DNA from: Clostridiaceae bacterium
GTDB taxonomy: Bacteria; Bacillota; Clostridia; Oscillospirales; Acutalibacteraceae
Assembly: GCA_016290665.1 (NCBI GenBank)
Contig: JAEEUW010000009.1
Coordinates: forward strand, 1-40,467
Direction of reading: 5' to 3'
Length of the DNA stretch: 40,467 bases
This document shows positions 30,324 to 38,837 of the stretch, one piece after another. The notes beneath the pieces were generated by a model, which was given only the letters and a program-made list of their open reading frames with translations, was not told the DNA's origin and did not search any database. Within the stretch, counting starts at the first letter, position 1. Every line of letters starts with the position of its first letter. A program made the position numbers and the translations under genes.

Positions 30324-31484
30324 TTGGCTAAGAAAAAGAAAGAACCGCTCCCATCCGCGGTGCAGGCCGTTGCCGCGCCGCAGACCGGCAGACAGCAGCG
30401 CCTCTTCGCGCTGCCGGGCCTGTCTTCGCCGACCCGCAGGGGCGATCTGGCGCTCTACCGCATGCTGCGCGAAACGGTGCCGATCATTGACGCGGCGCTG
30501 ATGAAGACCGTGCGGCTGCTCGGCTCATTCAACGTCTTTTGCAGCGACAAAGCGGCCGAGGACGCGCTCAGGCACTTTTTGAAGACCGTGCCGGTCGGGT
30601 CGCTGCGATACGGCGTTGACGCCTTCCTGTCCACCTATTTCGAGCAGCTTCTGACCTACGGCACGGCGGTGGGCGAAATGGTCGTGACCGACGGGCGCCT
30701 CAGCGATCTTTACAACGCCGACCTGCGCCGGGTGGCGCTCTCGTTCGGCCGGTCGCCGCTGGACGTTGTGGTCAGCGCCCAGAACGAAAGCGGACAGTTT
30801 TTGCCCGTGCCGTTCCCCGAGCTGGTGCTGAAAAGCGTGCACGATCCGGAGCCCGGCAGGGTCTACGGCACCTCGGTGCTGCGCGGACTGCCGTTTGTCA
30901 GCGACATTCTGCTGACCATCTTTCAGACGACCGGCGTCAACTGGGACCGGCTGGGCAACGTGCGCTTCGCCGTGACCTACAAGCCCCAGAACGATGCGCT
31001 CGACAAGGCCTACGCCGCCGAACGGGCGCAGCAGATTGCACAGGAATGGAGCAAGGCGATGCGCGACACGGGCGCCGTGCGCGACTTTATCGCCGTGGGC
31101 GACGTGGAGGTCAAAGCCATCGGCAGCGACAATCAGGTGCTGTCCAGCGAAATCCCGGTGCGCCAGCTGCTGGAGCAGATCGTGGCAAAGCTCGGCATTC
31201 CGCCGTTCCTTCTGGGCCTGAGCTGGTCGTCCACCGAACGCATGAGCAGCCAGCAGGCCGACATTCTCACGAGTGAGATCGACGCCTACCGCCGCGAGCT
31301 GGAGCCGATCGTGCTGCGCATCTGCAACACCTTTTTGCGCCTGGAGGGCTACGACTGCCCCGTGCAGGTGGAATGGGAACCGCTGACGCTGCAGGACATC
31401 ACAGCGCTGTCGCAGGCCGCGCTGCTGGACGCGCGCACCGAACAACTACGCAAAGAGATCGGAGAGACACAGGATGACATTTGA
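30324..31484 (+). CDS. Phage portal protein
   Basis: A 386-aa portal protein that should form the dodecameric ring through which DNA enters the head. Recognisable stretches are ALYRMLRETVPIIDAALMK, YGTAVGEMVVTDGRL, VYGTSVLRGLPFVSDILL and LGIPPFLLGLSWSSTERMS followed by QQADILTSEIDAYRREL, the usual C-terminal helical region of portals. The start is the TTG at 30324, with AAAGGAGAG upstream. It overlaps the following protease gene by 11 bases. The length is somewhat short for portals (often 400-550 aa) but the gene shows no break. Confidence 0.88.
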   Translation: MAKKKKEPLPSAVQAVAAPQTGRQQRLFALPGLSSPTRRGDLALYRMLRETVPIIDAALMKTVRLLGSFNVFCSDKAAEDALRHFLKTVPVGSLRYGVDAFLSTYFEQLLTYGTAVGEMVVTDGRLSDLYNADLRRVALSFGRSPLDVVVSAQNESGQFLPVPFPELVLKSVHDPEPGRVYGTSVLRGLPFVSDILLTIFQTTGVNWDRLGNVRFAVTYKPQNDALDKAYAAERAQQIAQEWSKAMRDTGAVRDFIAVGDVEVKAIGSDNQVLSSEIPVRQLLEQIVAKLGIPPFLLGLSWSSTERMSSQQADILTSEIDAYRRELEPIVLRICNTFLRLEGYDCPVQVEWEPLTLQDITALSQAALLDARTEQLRKEIGETQDDI

Positions 31485-32412
31485 CACCGCAAAAGAGCTG
31501 GAGCTCATCAACCGCTACACCCGCAAAACGCTGACGGAAGACGACGTTTACCGGTTCACGCTGACGCTGTGCGACAACGAGGTGGACCGCGACCTGGAAC
31601 GCTTCACGCCCGAAGCGCTGCAGGAGCTCGCCGCGCTGTTCCCCGGCAAAACGGGACTGTTTGACCACAGCTGCAAGAGCGAGCAGCAGTCGGCGCGGCT
31701 GTTTTGCTGCTGGGTGGAAAGCGACAGGACCCGCCTCACGTCCTGCGGCGAGCCCTACACCTGCCTGAAGGCGCGCGCCTACATGGTGCGCACCAAGGAG
31801 AACGAGGGGCTGATTGCGGAGATCGAAGGCGGCATCAAAAAAGAGGTCAGCGTGGGCTGCGCCATGGGCAGCCTTTGCTGCTCGGTCTGCGGCGCCGAGC
31901 GCAGGGCCGAAGGCTGCGCCCACGAAAAGGGCCGCACCTATCACGGCCGGCTGTGCCACGACGTGCTCTCGCACGCGATCGACGCCTATGAATGGTCGTT
32001 CGTCGCCGTGCCCGCACAACGGGAAGCCGGCGTAACCAAAGCATTCTTGAAGGAGGAACCCATGACAGAACCGATTCTGGAAACCGTGAAAGCCGCCGAC
32101 GGCGAACTGAAGCTGACAAAGGCGCAGCTTCTTTCGCTGCAAAAAAAGATCGGCGAACTGGAGCAGGCAGGCGCGGACGCTCTGGCCTACCGCGAACAAC
32201 TGCTCGACATCATCGGCCGCAGCGTGCTGGTCGCGCTGCCGCAGATCAACAAGAGCCTGTTCGTCGAAGGCTGCAGCAGCATGGACATCCATGCGCTGAA
32301 GACGCTGGCGCAGTCGCTCAAAAAGCAGGCGAAAGCCATGCTGCCCGACCGTCCGCAGCTGGGCGGCGCAACGGCAAAACCGACCGAAGACAACCACGCA
32401 TTTTGTATCTGA
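31474..32412 (+). CDS. Prohead protease fused to scaffold-like domain
   Basis: A 312-aa protein read as a capsid maturation protease with a C-terminal scaffold. The N-terminal part shows VDRDLERFTPEAL, LFDHSCKSEQQSARLF (candidate catalytic His) and KKEVSVGCAMG (candidate catalytic Ser), the order seen in phage prohead proteases. A Cys/His-rich insert (about 135-162; CCSVCGAERRAEGC, then HEKGRTYHGRLC) looks like a metal knuckle found in a subset of these enzymes. From about residue 195 the protein is helical and charged, ending in a Lys-rich region, consistent with a scaffold released by self-cleavage. Gene order between portal and major capsid protein supports this. The assignment is inferred from motifs and position. 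Confidence 0.72.
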   Translation: MTFDTAKELELINRYTRKTLTEDDVYRFTLTLCDNEVDRDLERFTPEALQELAALFPGKTGLFDHSCKSEQQSARLFCCWVESDRTRLTSCGEPYTCLKARAYMVRTKENEGLIAEIEGGIKKEVSVGCAMGSLCCSVCGAERRAEGCAHEKGRTYHGRLCHDVLSHAIDAYEWSFVAVPAQREAGVTKAFLKEEPMTEPILETVKAADGELKLTKAQLLSLQKKIGELEQAGADALAYREQLLDIIGRSVLVALPQINKSLFVEGCSSMDIHALKTLAQSLKKQAKAMLPDRPQLGGATAKPTEDNHAFCI

Positions 32413-32425
32413 ACGGAGGAATACG

Positions 32426-33442
32426 ATGGCAATTTATGAAAACATCAAACTCGAAAAAGGTCTTTACGCGACCGGCAAATCCTTTACCAAAGCGCTCGAA
32501 GAGCTCGACCCGTCCGACGCCTATATCGGCACCCCGCTGGAGGGTCTGGACGCCTATCAGCGTCAGCTGAAGCGCTTCGGCATCCGCGTCAGCGGCCGCG
32601 GCAGCGACCGGGTGGAAAAGTTCTTCCAGACGTCCGATTCCGCGGCGCTCTTCCCCGAATACGTGAGCCGCGCCGTCTGGGCGGGCGTGGAAGAGAACAA
32701 CCTGCTGCCCAACCTTGTGGCAACCGTGACCGATATCGAGGGCCTCGATTATCGCACGCTGGCGTCTGCGCTTTCGGACGAAGACGAAAACGCTCCGCAC
32801 GCCCTTGACGAAGGCGACGAGATTCCGACCACCAACATCACCACCACCGAACATCTGGTGCGCCTCAAGAAGCGCGGCCGCATGCTGGTCGCCTCCTATG
32901 AAGCGATCCGCTTCCAGCGTCTGGACCTGTTCACGGTGGCGCTGCGCCAGATCGGCGCCTATATCGCGCGCCGCCAGCTGCAGGACGCCGTGGACGTGCT
33001 GATGAACGGCGACGGCACCGGCAACGACAACGCGATCACCGAAACGAACACGGCTTCGTCCGGCACGCTGACCTATGCCGACCTCGTGGATTTCTGGAAC
33101 AGCTTCGACCCCTACACGCTGAACGCGATCGTCGCCTCGCCCGCGGCCATGGCGCAGATCCTGAAGCTCAGCGAGATGCGCGACGGCACCGCCGGGCTCA
33201 ACTTCCACGCCTCGGGCAATCTGGTCACGCCGTTCGGCGCGCAGCTGATGAAGAGCAGCGCCGTGGCAAGCGGCAAGCTGATCGGTTTGGACAACACCTG
33301 CGCGCTGGAACAGGTGCAGGCTGGCGGCATTCTGACCGAGTTCGACAAGCTGATCGACCGCCAGCTCGAGCGCGCCGCCGTGACCAGCATCACCGGCTTT
33401 GCCAAGATCTATACCGGCGCGTCCAAGGCGCTGTCGATCTGA
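32426..33442 (+). CDS. Major capsid protein (HK97-fold type)
   Basis: A 338-aa protein predicted as the main shell subunit. It has the expected position directly after the protease, a strong ribosome binding site (ACGGAGG) and typical capsid stretches: FFQTSDSAALFPEYVSRAVW, EGDEIPTTNITTTEHLVRL, RLDLFTVALRQIGAYIARRQ, QDAVDVLMNGDGTGND (a Gly-rich loop following the long helix), and FGAQLMKSSAVASGKLIGLD near the C-terminus. No truncation is visible. It would be the most abundantly made product of the module if expressed. Confidence 0.87.
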   Translation: MAIYENIKLEKGLYATGKSFTKALEELDPSDAYIGTPLEGLDAYQRQLKRFGIRVSGRGSDRVEKFFQTSDSAALFPEYVSRAVWAGVEENNLLPNLVATVTDIEGLDYRTLASALSDEDENAPHALDEGDEIPTTNITTTEHLVRLKKRGRMLVASYEAIRFQRLDLFTVALRQIGAYIARRQLQDAVDVLMNGDGTGNDNAITETNTASSGTLTYADLVDFWNSFDPYTLNAIVASPAAMAQILKLSEMRDGTAGLNFHASGNLVTPFGAQLMKSSAVASGKLIGLDNTCALEQVQAGGILTEFDKLIDRQLERAAVTSITGFAKIYTGASKALSI

Positions 33443-33452
33443 GGCGGACGCG

Positions 33453-33812
33453 ATGGACGCCACACAGGTGCTTGCGGTTCTGCGCGACAACCGGCTGTTT
33501 GACGAAACGGACGAGGACGTGCTGCTGCGCGCCGCCGTCCGCGCTCTGGGCGAAGTGAAAGAAAGGATGCGTCCCGACGCCGACGAAAGCGACCCGCGCG
33601 TGGCAATCACCGCGGCGGCGCTGGCGCGGTTCCGGCTGTTTTCGGAGCTGACGGAAAACGGCGAACGGTTCGCCTCCTTCAAGGCGGGGGACATCACGGT
33701 CAGCCGCGACCTCAGGGCGGAATATGAAACGGAGCGGGCGCTGCGCGACGAGGCGCTGGCCGCGGCCGCGCCGCTGCTTCGGGACGGAGGTTTTTTCTTT
33801 GCGGCTCAATAG
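33453..33812 (+). CDS. Head-tail connector-like phage protein
   Basis: A 119-aa, mostly helical acidic protein directly after the capsid gene. It matches the size and position of gp6/gp15-type head-tail connectors (MDATQVLAVLRDNRLFDE, then a long amphipathic region including ITAAALARFRLFSEL and a C-terminal helix). There is no decisive motif. The ATG at 33453 has only a weak ribosome binding site, and the next gene starts 14 bases before its stop, showing tight phage-style packing. Confidence 0.6.
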   Translation: MDATQVLAVLRDNRLFDETDEDVLLRAAVRALGEVKERMRPDADESDPRVAITAAALARFRLFSELTENGERFASFKAGDITVSRDLRAEYETERALRDEALAAAAPLLRDGGFFFAAQ

Positions 33813-34155
33813 AAACATCACAGCCCCGTTCTTTGCAAAATTCGGGCGCGCCATGACGCTGGAGACCCCGGGCGGCAGCACGCCCTTCAAGGCGTTCCTG
33901 CAGCCGCTGCGCTACAAGAACAAGATGTATCTCGGCGGTACGCTGACCGAAATCGGCTATGACACGCTGCGCAAGTTTGTGCTGATCTGTCCGGTGTCGG
34001 TCAATATTCCCGCCGTGGACGGCACGCGCACGAGGCTGGAGGCCGACGGCGATACGTTTTGCGTGGATCACTGCGAAAAGGTCTTCTTCGGCGAAACGCC
34101 GCTGTATTACTGGGCGGTGGTTCACCAGAACAACGATTGGAGGGTGCAGGCATGA
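33799..34155 (+). CDS. Phage neck/minor capsid-like protein
   Basis: A 118-aa beta-rich protein at the place where head-tail closure (stopper) proteins are normally encoded. Visible stretches include FGRAMTLETPGGSTPFKAFLQP and PLYYWAVVHQNN at the C-terminus, consistent with a small beta-barrel. Start TTG 33799 is supported by ACGGAGG eight bases upstream and lies inside the end of the preceding gene. It overlaps the next gene by four bases (ATGA). I recognise no named family with certainty; position is the main evidence. Confidence 0.55.
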   Translation: MRLNRNITAPFFAKFGRAMTLETPGGSTPFKAFLQPLRYKNKMYLGGTLTEIGYDTLRKFVLICPVSVNIPAVDGTRTRLEADGDTFCVDHCEKVFFGETPLYYWAVVHQNNDWRVQA

Positions 34156-34976
34156 CCACATCGAATCTGGTGCGCGAGATCGTGCGGCTGATCAACGAGC
34201 AGGTGCTGCAAAGCACCGACGACGTGGAGGCGGTGCTGTCGTTTGACGACCGCACCGTGCCCCAGCCCGTGGACAAGATCTATTTTGCCTTTCTGATCGG
34301 GCAGGACAAGGTGTCGCTGCTGGAAGACAGCACCCAGAACGCCTGCCAGCTGACGCAGCTGACCATCTCGATGAACTGCTATGCCCCGCCGGGCGAAAAC
34401 GCCATTGAGATCGCCTCGCAGGCGGAGGCGGTGCTGGACAAGGTGAACGAGCACTATTCCGGCATCATGCAGGGCTACGAGATCGGTTCGGCGGCGCTGG
34501 ACGATTACCTCAAGGCGCTGAAGGTGCCGTGCAGCATGTTCTTCCGCTTTGAGCAGTGCCCGGCGTTTCAGATTTCGGGCTCGGTGATTCTGCCGTTTGC
34601 CGATTTCTTCTGCAAGACGCACGTGCTCGACGGCTCGGTGCATCTGACCGTTTCCGAACGCGAAAAGCTGAACGAACCGTTCGTCACGGGCAGCTACGTG
34701 GGCCTCGGGGCCTATAACCCGGTGACGGTGCCGCTCTCGTTCGCGCCGCGCCTCGTGCTGATCTTTCCGCAGGACGCCGCCTTTGCCGCGCTCGATTCAA
34801 CCCACAACACGCTGCTCTGGCGCGCGGCGGCAGCGGCGGCGAATATGACGGACAGCACGATCACGCTTTTGCAGACGGGCTTTCGCGTCACCCAGCCGGA
34901 TACGATCCCGTTCGACGGATCGATCCGCTCGCTGAACGAAACGAACCGCGTCTACTGCTACGCCGCGTTCCGCTGA
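34152..34976 (+). CDS. Tail-completion-like protein with C-terminal beta domain
   Basis: A 274-aa protein ending the module. The first 150 residues or so (LVREIVRLINEQVLQSTDD, ALKVPCSMFFRFEQCPAF) have the size and location of tail terminator/completion proteins. The last 100 (SGSVILPFADFF, then SYVGLGAYNPVTVPLSFAPR, LVLIFPQD, ending NRVYCYAAFR) look like the repeated beta-sandwich domain found at the C-terminus of phage fibre and other structural proteins. Such a fusion is unusual. GGAGGGTGCAGGC precedes ATG 34152. No tail tube, tape measure or lysis gene follows; the DNA runs into a terminator. Confidence 0.55.
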   Translation: MTTSNLVREIVRLINEQVLQSTDDVEAVLSFDDRTVPQPVDKIYFAFLIGQDKVSLLEDSTQNACQLTQLTISMNCYAPPGENAIEIASQAEAVLDKVNEHYSGIMQGYEIGSAALDDYLKALKVPCSMFFRFEQCPAFQISGSVILPFADFFCKTHVLDGSVHLTVSEREKLNEPFVTGSYVGLGAYNPVTVPLSFAPRLVLIFPQDAAFAALDSTHNTLLWRAAAAAANMTDSTITLLQTGFRVTQPDTIPFDGSIRSLNETNRVYCYAAFR

Positions 34977-35048
34977 CGGGCGGGACGCGGGCGACTCCCG
35001 CGCGAAACGAAGCGTGCATTTCGCGCAGGGCGGGCAGACAACCAAACA

Positions 35049-35096
35049 ACACAGCCGGATGCTCCGCAGCGGGGGATCCGGCTGTGTTTTCTTTGT
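35049..35096 (+). terminator. Strong terminator closing the phage module
   Basis: ACACAGCCGGAT (35049-35060) pairs perfectly with ATCCGGCTGTGT (35076-35087), followed by TTTCTTTGTTTTG. Just upstream a second hairpin, GCGCGAAA/TTTCGCGC, lies around 35002-35030. They mark the end of the head gene transcript. Confidence 0.92.
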
Positions 35097-35234
35097 TTTG
35101 TTTCTTATTCGGAAATAAGATGGCTTTTCACACCCGGAAATGCATCATTCACGAAAAAACAGCTTCAATGCTTCCGGCCTGTGCTATACTGAGCCCGGCA
35201 AACAGCCAAAGCTTATTCAGAAAGGGAGATACCT

Positions 35235-37895
35235 ATGAAAACAACCAAACGTCTTCTGTCGATTCTGCTGGCGGCGATCCTGTTGCTTTCGTGCGTCGCG
35301 TCCGGCGCGTCGGTGCTGCCGGCGTTGGCGGCCAACGACGAACTGGCGGGAGAGGACTACAACCTCAAGCTGATGATTCCCGATATGCTGTCGTTCCAGA
35401 GCAGCGAACAGCTGCAATGGCGCTATGCACCGAATCTGACCGCCTATCCGAATCTCACAAATGTGTATCTGGCCCGCAACGAGAAGGAGGCCTGTCAGGT
35501 CTATTTCTATGAAAAGGGCGACGGCCGCGACCTGCGGCTGGAGGTGACGCCCTACGTCAACGACGCGGGCGACGTGCTGGCGCACGAAATCTTCAACGAA
35601 CGCTTTTTCACCATTACCAACGTCTGGGATAAGCCGGTCGCCGAAGCGCTGGTGCCCTACGGCGGCGAGATCGTTCACGTCGATCCGGAAACCTGCGCCA
35701 CCTTCTATGTGGAGCTGCGCGCGGCCAAGGATCAGACTCCCGGCGTCTACAACGCGACCTACACGCTCTATGACGGCGACGACGTGATCCGCGCCGTGGA
35801 CGTGACCGCCACGGTCTGGAACTTCGCAATCCCCGAAGCGCATTACAGCACGATGATCGGCGGCCTGTATAATTCCAACTCCGGCTACGGCACGACCAAG
35901 GGCTTTTTGCAAATGAGCGGCATCCGCTTCATCGGCAATGAGATCGTGGAAGAAGACAAGGCAGAAGCCGAGCGCATCCTCGAAGGCTGGCAGGAATTCC
36001 TGCTGGACCACGGCGTCACCTGCTATGAAATGCCGCGCTTTCTGATCGACAACGACGCGAAAGAAGCAAAGCTCACGGCTGCCGACCCGCGCCGCAAGGC
36101 CGTGGCGGTTCCGCTGTTCCGCTCCGGCCCAAACGTCACCGCCAGGGGGCAATCGGTGATTGCGCAGTATCAGGCGCTGGTGGGCGACAGCGACTATCTT
36201 GCCGATAAGATGTACTTCTATCCGGCGGACGAACCGGGCTGGGCGAGCGATGAAGACGCGGCAAACACGACCGCACTCGTGAATAACATCAAGGCGCTTT
36301 GGCCCAACGCCCACATGGTGATCCCGATCAATCAGACGAAGCTCTATGACTATCAGGGACCGAAAATCCGGGAACTGACCGATATTTTCTGCCCGAATCA
36401 GGTCATGCTGAACGGCCACCAGGATGTGTATGACGACTTCACCGACGGCTCATGGCACCGCACCTGGCGCTACCTTTGCAACGACCACACCGGCTGCATC
36501 GCTTCGCTGCGCTGGGACAAGACCCCGATGGGCGTCTGCCTGCGCGCCCCGTTCTGGCAGGCGGAGGTACTCGATTCCGACGGCCTTCTGAACTGGAACA
36601 TCGGCTTTGTGCCCTATCAGAGCAACGGCCAGCCCTATGACATCTGGGGCACGGAATCGATCTATCCGAAGATGGGCGGCGCCGGGATCAACGGCGAAGC
36701 GATCATCGTTTATGAAAGCAAGTCGCTCGGCCTTGACCCGGCCACGCCGATCGCCTCGCTGCGCCTGAAGCACATCAACGACGCGCAGGACGATTACGAC
36801 TATCTGGAGCTGGCCAAGGAAGCCTTCGGCACCGGCGCGGATTCGCCCTATACCAAGGCGCTCAACAAGGTGTTCCAGTATTACACCTCCAAGGGCAAAA
36901 AGTACATCTTCTCCTGTGAAAAAAGCGCCTGGCCGGACGGCGGCAACTATGAATGGGTCGGCCATTACGCCATGGACTTTGTCAACGCCCGCGTGCTGCT
37001 CGGCAACGCGCTGAGCGAGGCCTGGACCACCGACGAAGCCATGCACCGGTTCGGCAGTTGGAACACCGAGGTGGAGCCCGACGCGACCCACAACGGCCTG
37101 CAGATCCGCACCTGTGCGACCTGCGGCGCGCAGGAGAGCCGCAAGCTCGACCCCGTGACCGGCTGCACCCACAGCTTTGACAGCTACACGCCCGTGGACG
37201 CCGACAGCCACAGCGCCGTCTGCACCCTTTGCGGCGAAACCGTCACCTTGCCGCATACGGCGGGCGCAGCCACGCAGGAAAACGTGGTAAATGCCACCTG
37301 CACCGCTGCGGGCAGCTATGACGAAGTGATCCGCTGCGCCGCCTGCGGCTTTGAGCTCAGCCGCGTGGCAAAGACAACGGAAAAAGCCGCGCACCAATGG
37401 AACGACGGCGCCGTCACCACCGAGCCGACCTGCACCGCGGCGGGCGTAAAGACGTTCACCTGCAAGAACTGCCCGGCAACGAAGACCGAAAGCGTTCCGG
37501 CATCCGGCCACAGCTGGAACAGCGGCACCGTCACCACGCAGCCGACCTGCACGGCGGCGGGCGTGAAGACCTACGCCTGCGCCAACTGCACCGAAACAAA
37601 GACCGAACCGGTCGCGGCCCTCGGCCACGCCTGGGGCGGCTGGGTCGTCACAAAGCAGCCGACCTGCACGCAGGAGGGCGTACAGACCCGCACCTGCACC
37701 CGCGACGGCAGCCACAAGGAGACCCTGCCCGTTGCCAAAAAAGCGCACACCGACAATGGCAGCGGTTACTGCCGCGACTGCGGCGCCGACCTCAAGGCGT
37801 CCCAGCGCTGCAAATACTGCCACCAGATCCACACCGGCCCGTTCGGCTGGCTGATCAAATTCTTCCACAGCATCCTTGCCCTGTTCAAGCGCTGA
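35235..37895 (+). CDS. Secreted DUF4091 protein with Cys-repeat C-terminus
   Basis: An 886-aa exported protein. The signal peptide covers about 1-34 (LLSILLAAILLLSCVASGA). The central region (about 110-600) resembles the DUF4091/GH123-like glycoside hydrolase fold: FYPADEPGWASDEDAANTT (an acidic pair expected at the active site), LTDIFCPNQVML, RAPFWQAEVLDSDGLLNWNI, GEAIIVYESKSLGL and ASLRLKHINDAQDDYDYLEL. From about 640 follow four to five Cys-rich units of about 40 residues (TEPTCTAAGVKTFTCKNCP and variants, with GHxW) typical of clostridial surface proteins. The end is CKYCHQIHTGPFGWLIKFF plus a hydrophobic tail. GAAAGGGAG precedes the start. The substrate is unknown; beta-N-acetylgalactosaminides are a guess from the GH123 resemblance. 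Confidence 0.82.
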   Translation: MKTTKRLLSILLAAILLLSCVASGASVLPALAANDELAGEDYNLKLMIPDMLSFQSSEQLQWRYAPNLTAYPNLTNVYLARNEKEACQVYFYEKGDGRDLRLEVTPYVNDAGDVLAHEIFNERFFTITNVWDKPVAEALVPYGGEIVHVDPETCATFYVELRAAKDQTPGVYNATYTLYDGDDVIRAVDVTATVWNFAIPEAHYSTMIGGLYNSNSGYGTTKGFLQMSGIRFIGNEIVEEDKAEAERILEGWQEFLLDHGVTCYEMPRFLIDNDAKEAKLTAADPRRKAVAVPLFRSGPNVTARGQSVIAQYQALVGDSDYLADKMYFYPADEPGWASDEDAANTTALVNNIKALWPNAHMVIPINQTKLYDYQGPKIRELTDIFCPNQVMLNGHQDVYDDFTDGSWHRTWRYLCNDHTGCIASLRWDKTPMGVCLRAPFWQAEVLDSDGLLNWNIGFVPYQSNGQPYDIWGTESIYPKMGGAGINGEAIIVYESKSLGLDPATPIASLRLKHINDAQDDYDYLELAKEAFGTGADSPYTKALNKVFQYYTSKGKKYIFSCEKSAWPDGGNYEWVGHYAMDFVNARVLLGNALSEAWTTDEAMHRFGSWNTEVEPDATHNGLQIRTCATCGAQESRKLDPVTGCTHSFDSYTPVDADSHSAVCTLCGETVTLPHTAGAATQENVVNATCTAAGSYDEVIRCAACGFELSRVAKTTEKAAHQWNDGAVTTEPTCTAAGVKTFTCKNCPATKTESVPASGHSWNSGTVTTQPTCTAAGVKTYACANCTETKTEPVAALGHAWGGWVVTKQPTCTQEGVQTRTCTRDGSHKETLPVAKKAHTDNGSGYCRDCGADLKASQRCKYCHQIHTGPFGWLIKFFHSILALFKR

Positions 37896-37906
37896 TGCAG
37901 ACAAAA

Positions 37907-37952
37907 AACGAACGCAGCCCGGCGATCGCCCGCTGCGTTCGTTTTGTTTTGC
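37907..37952. terminator. Bidirectional terminator between convergent genes
   Basis: AACGAACGCAG (37907-37917) pairs with CTGCGTTCGTT (37933-37943). T-tracts follow on both strands (TTGTTTTG on +, TTTTTTG on minus), serving the DUF4091 gene and the convergent ydcF-like gene. Confidence 0.92.
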
Positions 37953-37955
37953 TTG

Positions 37956-38687
37956 TCAGATCGTGCCGCGGCGCCATTCGTTCACGATGGCGCACAGCTC
38001 GCGCAGATTGTTCATCGGCACGGCGTACCACTTGCTCGGCGCGCCGAGATGGCCCCAGTCCAGGCCGAGCTTGCGGGCGATCCGTTCGGCGCGAAAAACG
38101 TGGAAGCTGCTCGTCACCAGCGCGGCGCGGCAGCCGTTTGGGAACCGCTCGCGCAAAAGGGCGTCGGAAAACTGCAGGTTTTCCAGCGTGGAGGTCGCGC
38201 GTTCCTCCTTGACGATATGGTCTTCCGCCACGCCGCAGGAGACAAGATAGCGCCGCATGGCCTCGGCCTCGGTGACGGTTTCCTGCGGGCCCTGTCCGCC
38301 GGAAACGACAATCAGCACGCCGGGGTGTTCGTCATACCAGGCGCGCGCCTTGTCCAGCCGCCGGGCCAGGCCGACGGAAACGCGGTCGCCGCGCACGCCG
38401 CAGCCGAGAACGACCAGCGCGTCTGTTTCGTCCGCCGCGCGATCCCGGCCGCCGTAGGCCGAGAGCCCCGCCGTGAGCAGCACCAGCGCCGCCGTGCCGC
38501 AGAGCACAACCACGCGCAGCCACTTCCAAAGCCGCGCATACAGCAGTCCGCACAGCAGCAGAACCGCACCGAGCGCGAACACCAGCAGCGTGCCGAAGTT
38601 GAGGTTGGAAATAAGACAGACGTGGACGCCGTTGAGCAGCAGCGCGCCGCCCGCGGCAAGGAAGAAAAAGCGCAGGACTTTTTGCAT
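37956..38687 (-). CDS. YdcF-family (DUF218) membrane protein
   Basis: A 243-aa protein of the DUF218/YdcF/ElyC/SanA family. The N-terminus has two to three membrane segments (about 4-22, 28-48, 57-75), then a Rossmann-like soluble domain: ALVVLGCGVRGDRVSVGLARRL, VSGGQGPQETVTEAEAMRRYL, STLENLQFSDALL and VTSSFHVFRAERIARKLGL. This order of acidic and His residues is the family signature. Roles reported for relatives concern envelope polysaccharide intermediates or vancomycin sensitivity, without a firm reaction. I chose the ATG at 38687 (GGGGAGGG upstream); the frame is open to 38747, but that extension is the promoter itself. Confidence 0.88.
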   Translation of the reverse strand: MQKVLRFFFLAAGGALLLNGVHVCLISNLNFGTLLVFALGAVLLLCGLLYARLWKWLRVVVLCGTAALVLLTAGLSAYGGRDRAADETDALVVLGCGVRGDRVSVGLARRLDKARAWYDEHPGVLIVVSGGQGPQETVTEAEAMRRYLVSCGVAEDHIVKEERATSTLENLQFSDALLRERFPNGCRAALVTSSFHVFRAERIARKLGLDWGHLGAPSKWYAVPMNNLRELCAIVNEWRRGTI

Positions 38688-38718
38688 GAAAATCCCTCCC
38701 CGTGATGGTTCTGCGTTC

Positions 38719-38747
38719 AGTGTAGCAGAAGCGTTGATTTCTGTCAA
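38719..38747 (-). promoter_or_regulatory. Sigma-A promoter for the ydcF-like gene
   Basis: On the minus strand TTGACA (38742-38747) and TACACT (38719-38724) are 17 bases apart, 32 bases ahead of the start codon. Confidence 0.87.
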
Positions 38748-38784
38748 CGCGCTTCATTATATTGTCAGAAGATTGTAAGGAAAT

Positions 38785-38819
38785 GTTAAGAAAAGGAAAA
38801 TGCCGCCCGCAGGCGGCAT
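38785..38819 (-). terminator. Terminator of yebC
   Basis: On the minus strand ATGCCGCC-TGCG-GGCGGCAT is followed by TTTCCTTTTC. It lies 19 bases beyond the yebC stop codon and separates it from the ydcF-like gene. Confidence 0.88.
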
Positions 38820-38837
38820 GGGTATGCTTATCAGAGA

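Noticed and set aside
28062-35096. Phage attachment site (tRNA-Tyr 3' end repeated after the head module)
   Set aside because: I looked for the tRNA-Tyr 3' sequence (GGTTCGAATCC and the acceptor end) between 34976 and 35234 and found no copy, so no att pair can be shown.
38688-38747. N-terminal extension of the ydcF-like protein (MTEINASATLN...)
   Set aside because: This stretch contains the consensus promoter TTGACA-N17-TACACT, and the ATG at 38687 has the ribosome binding site.
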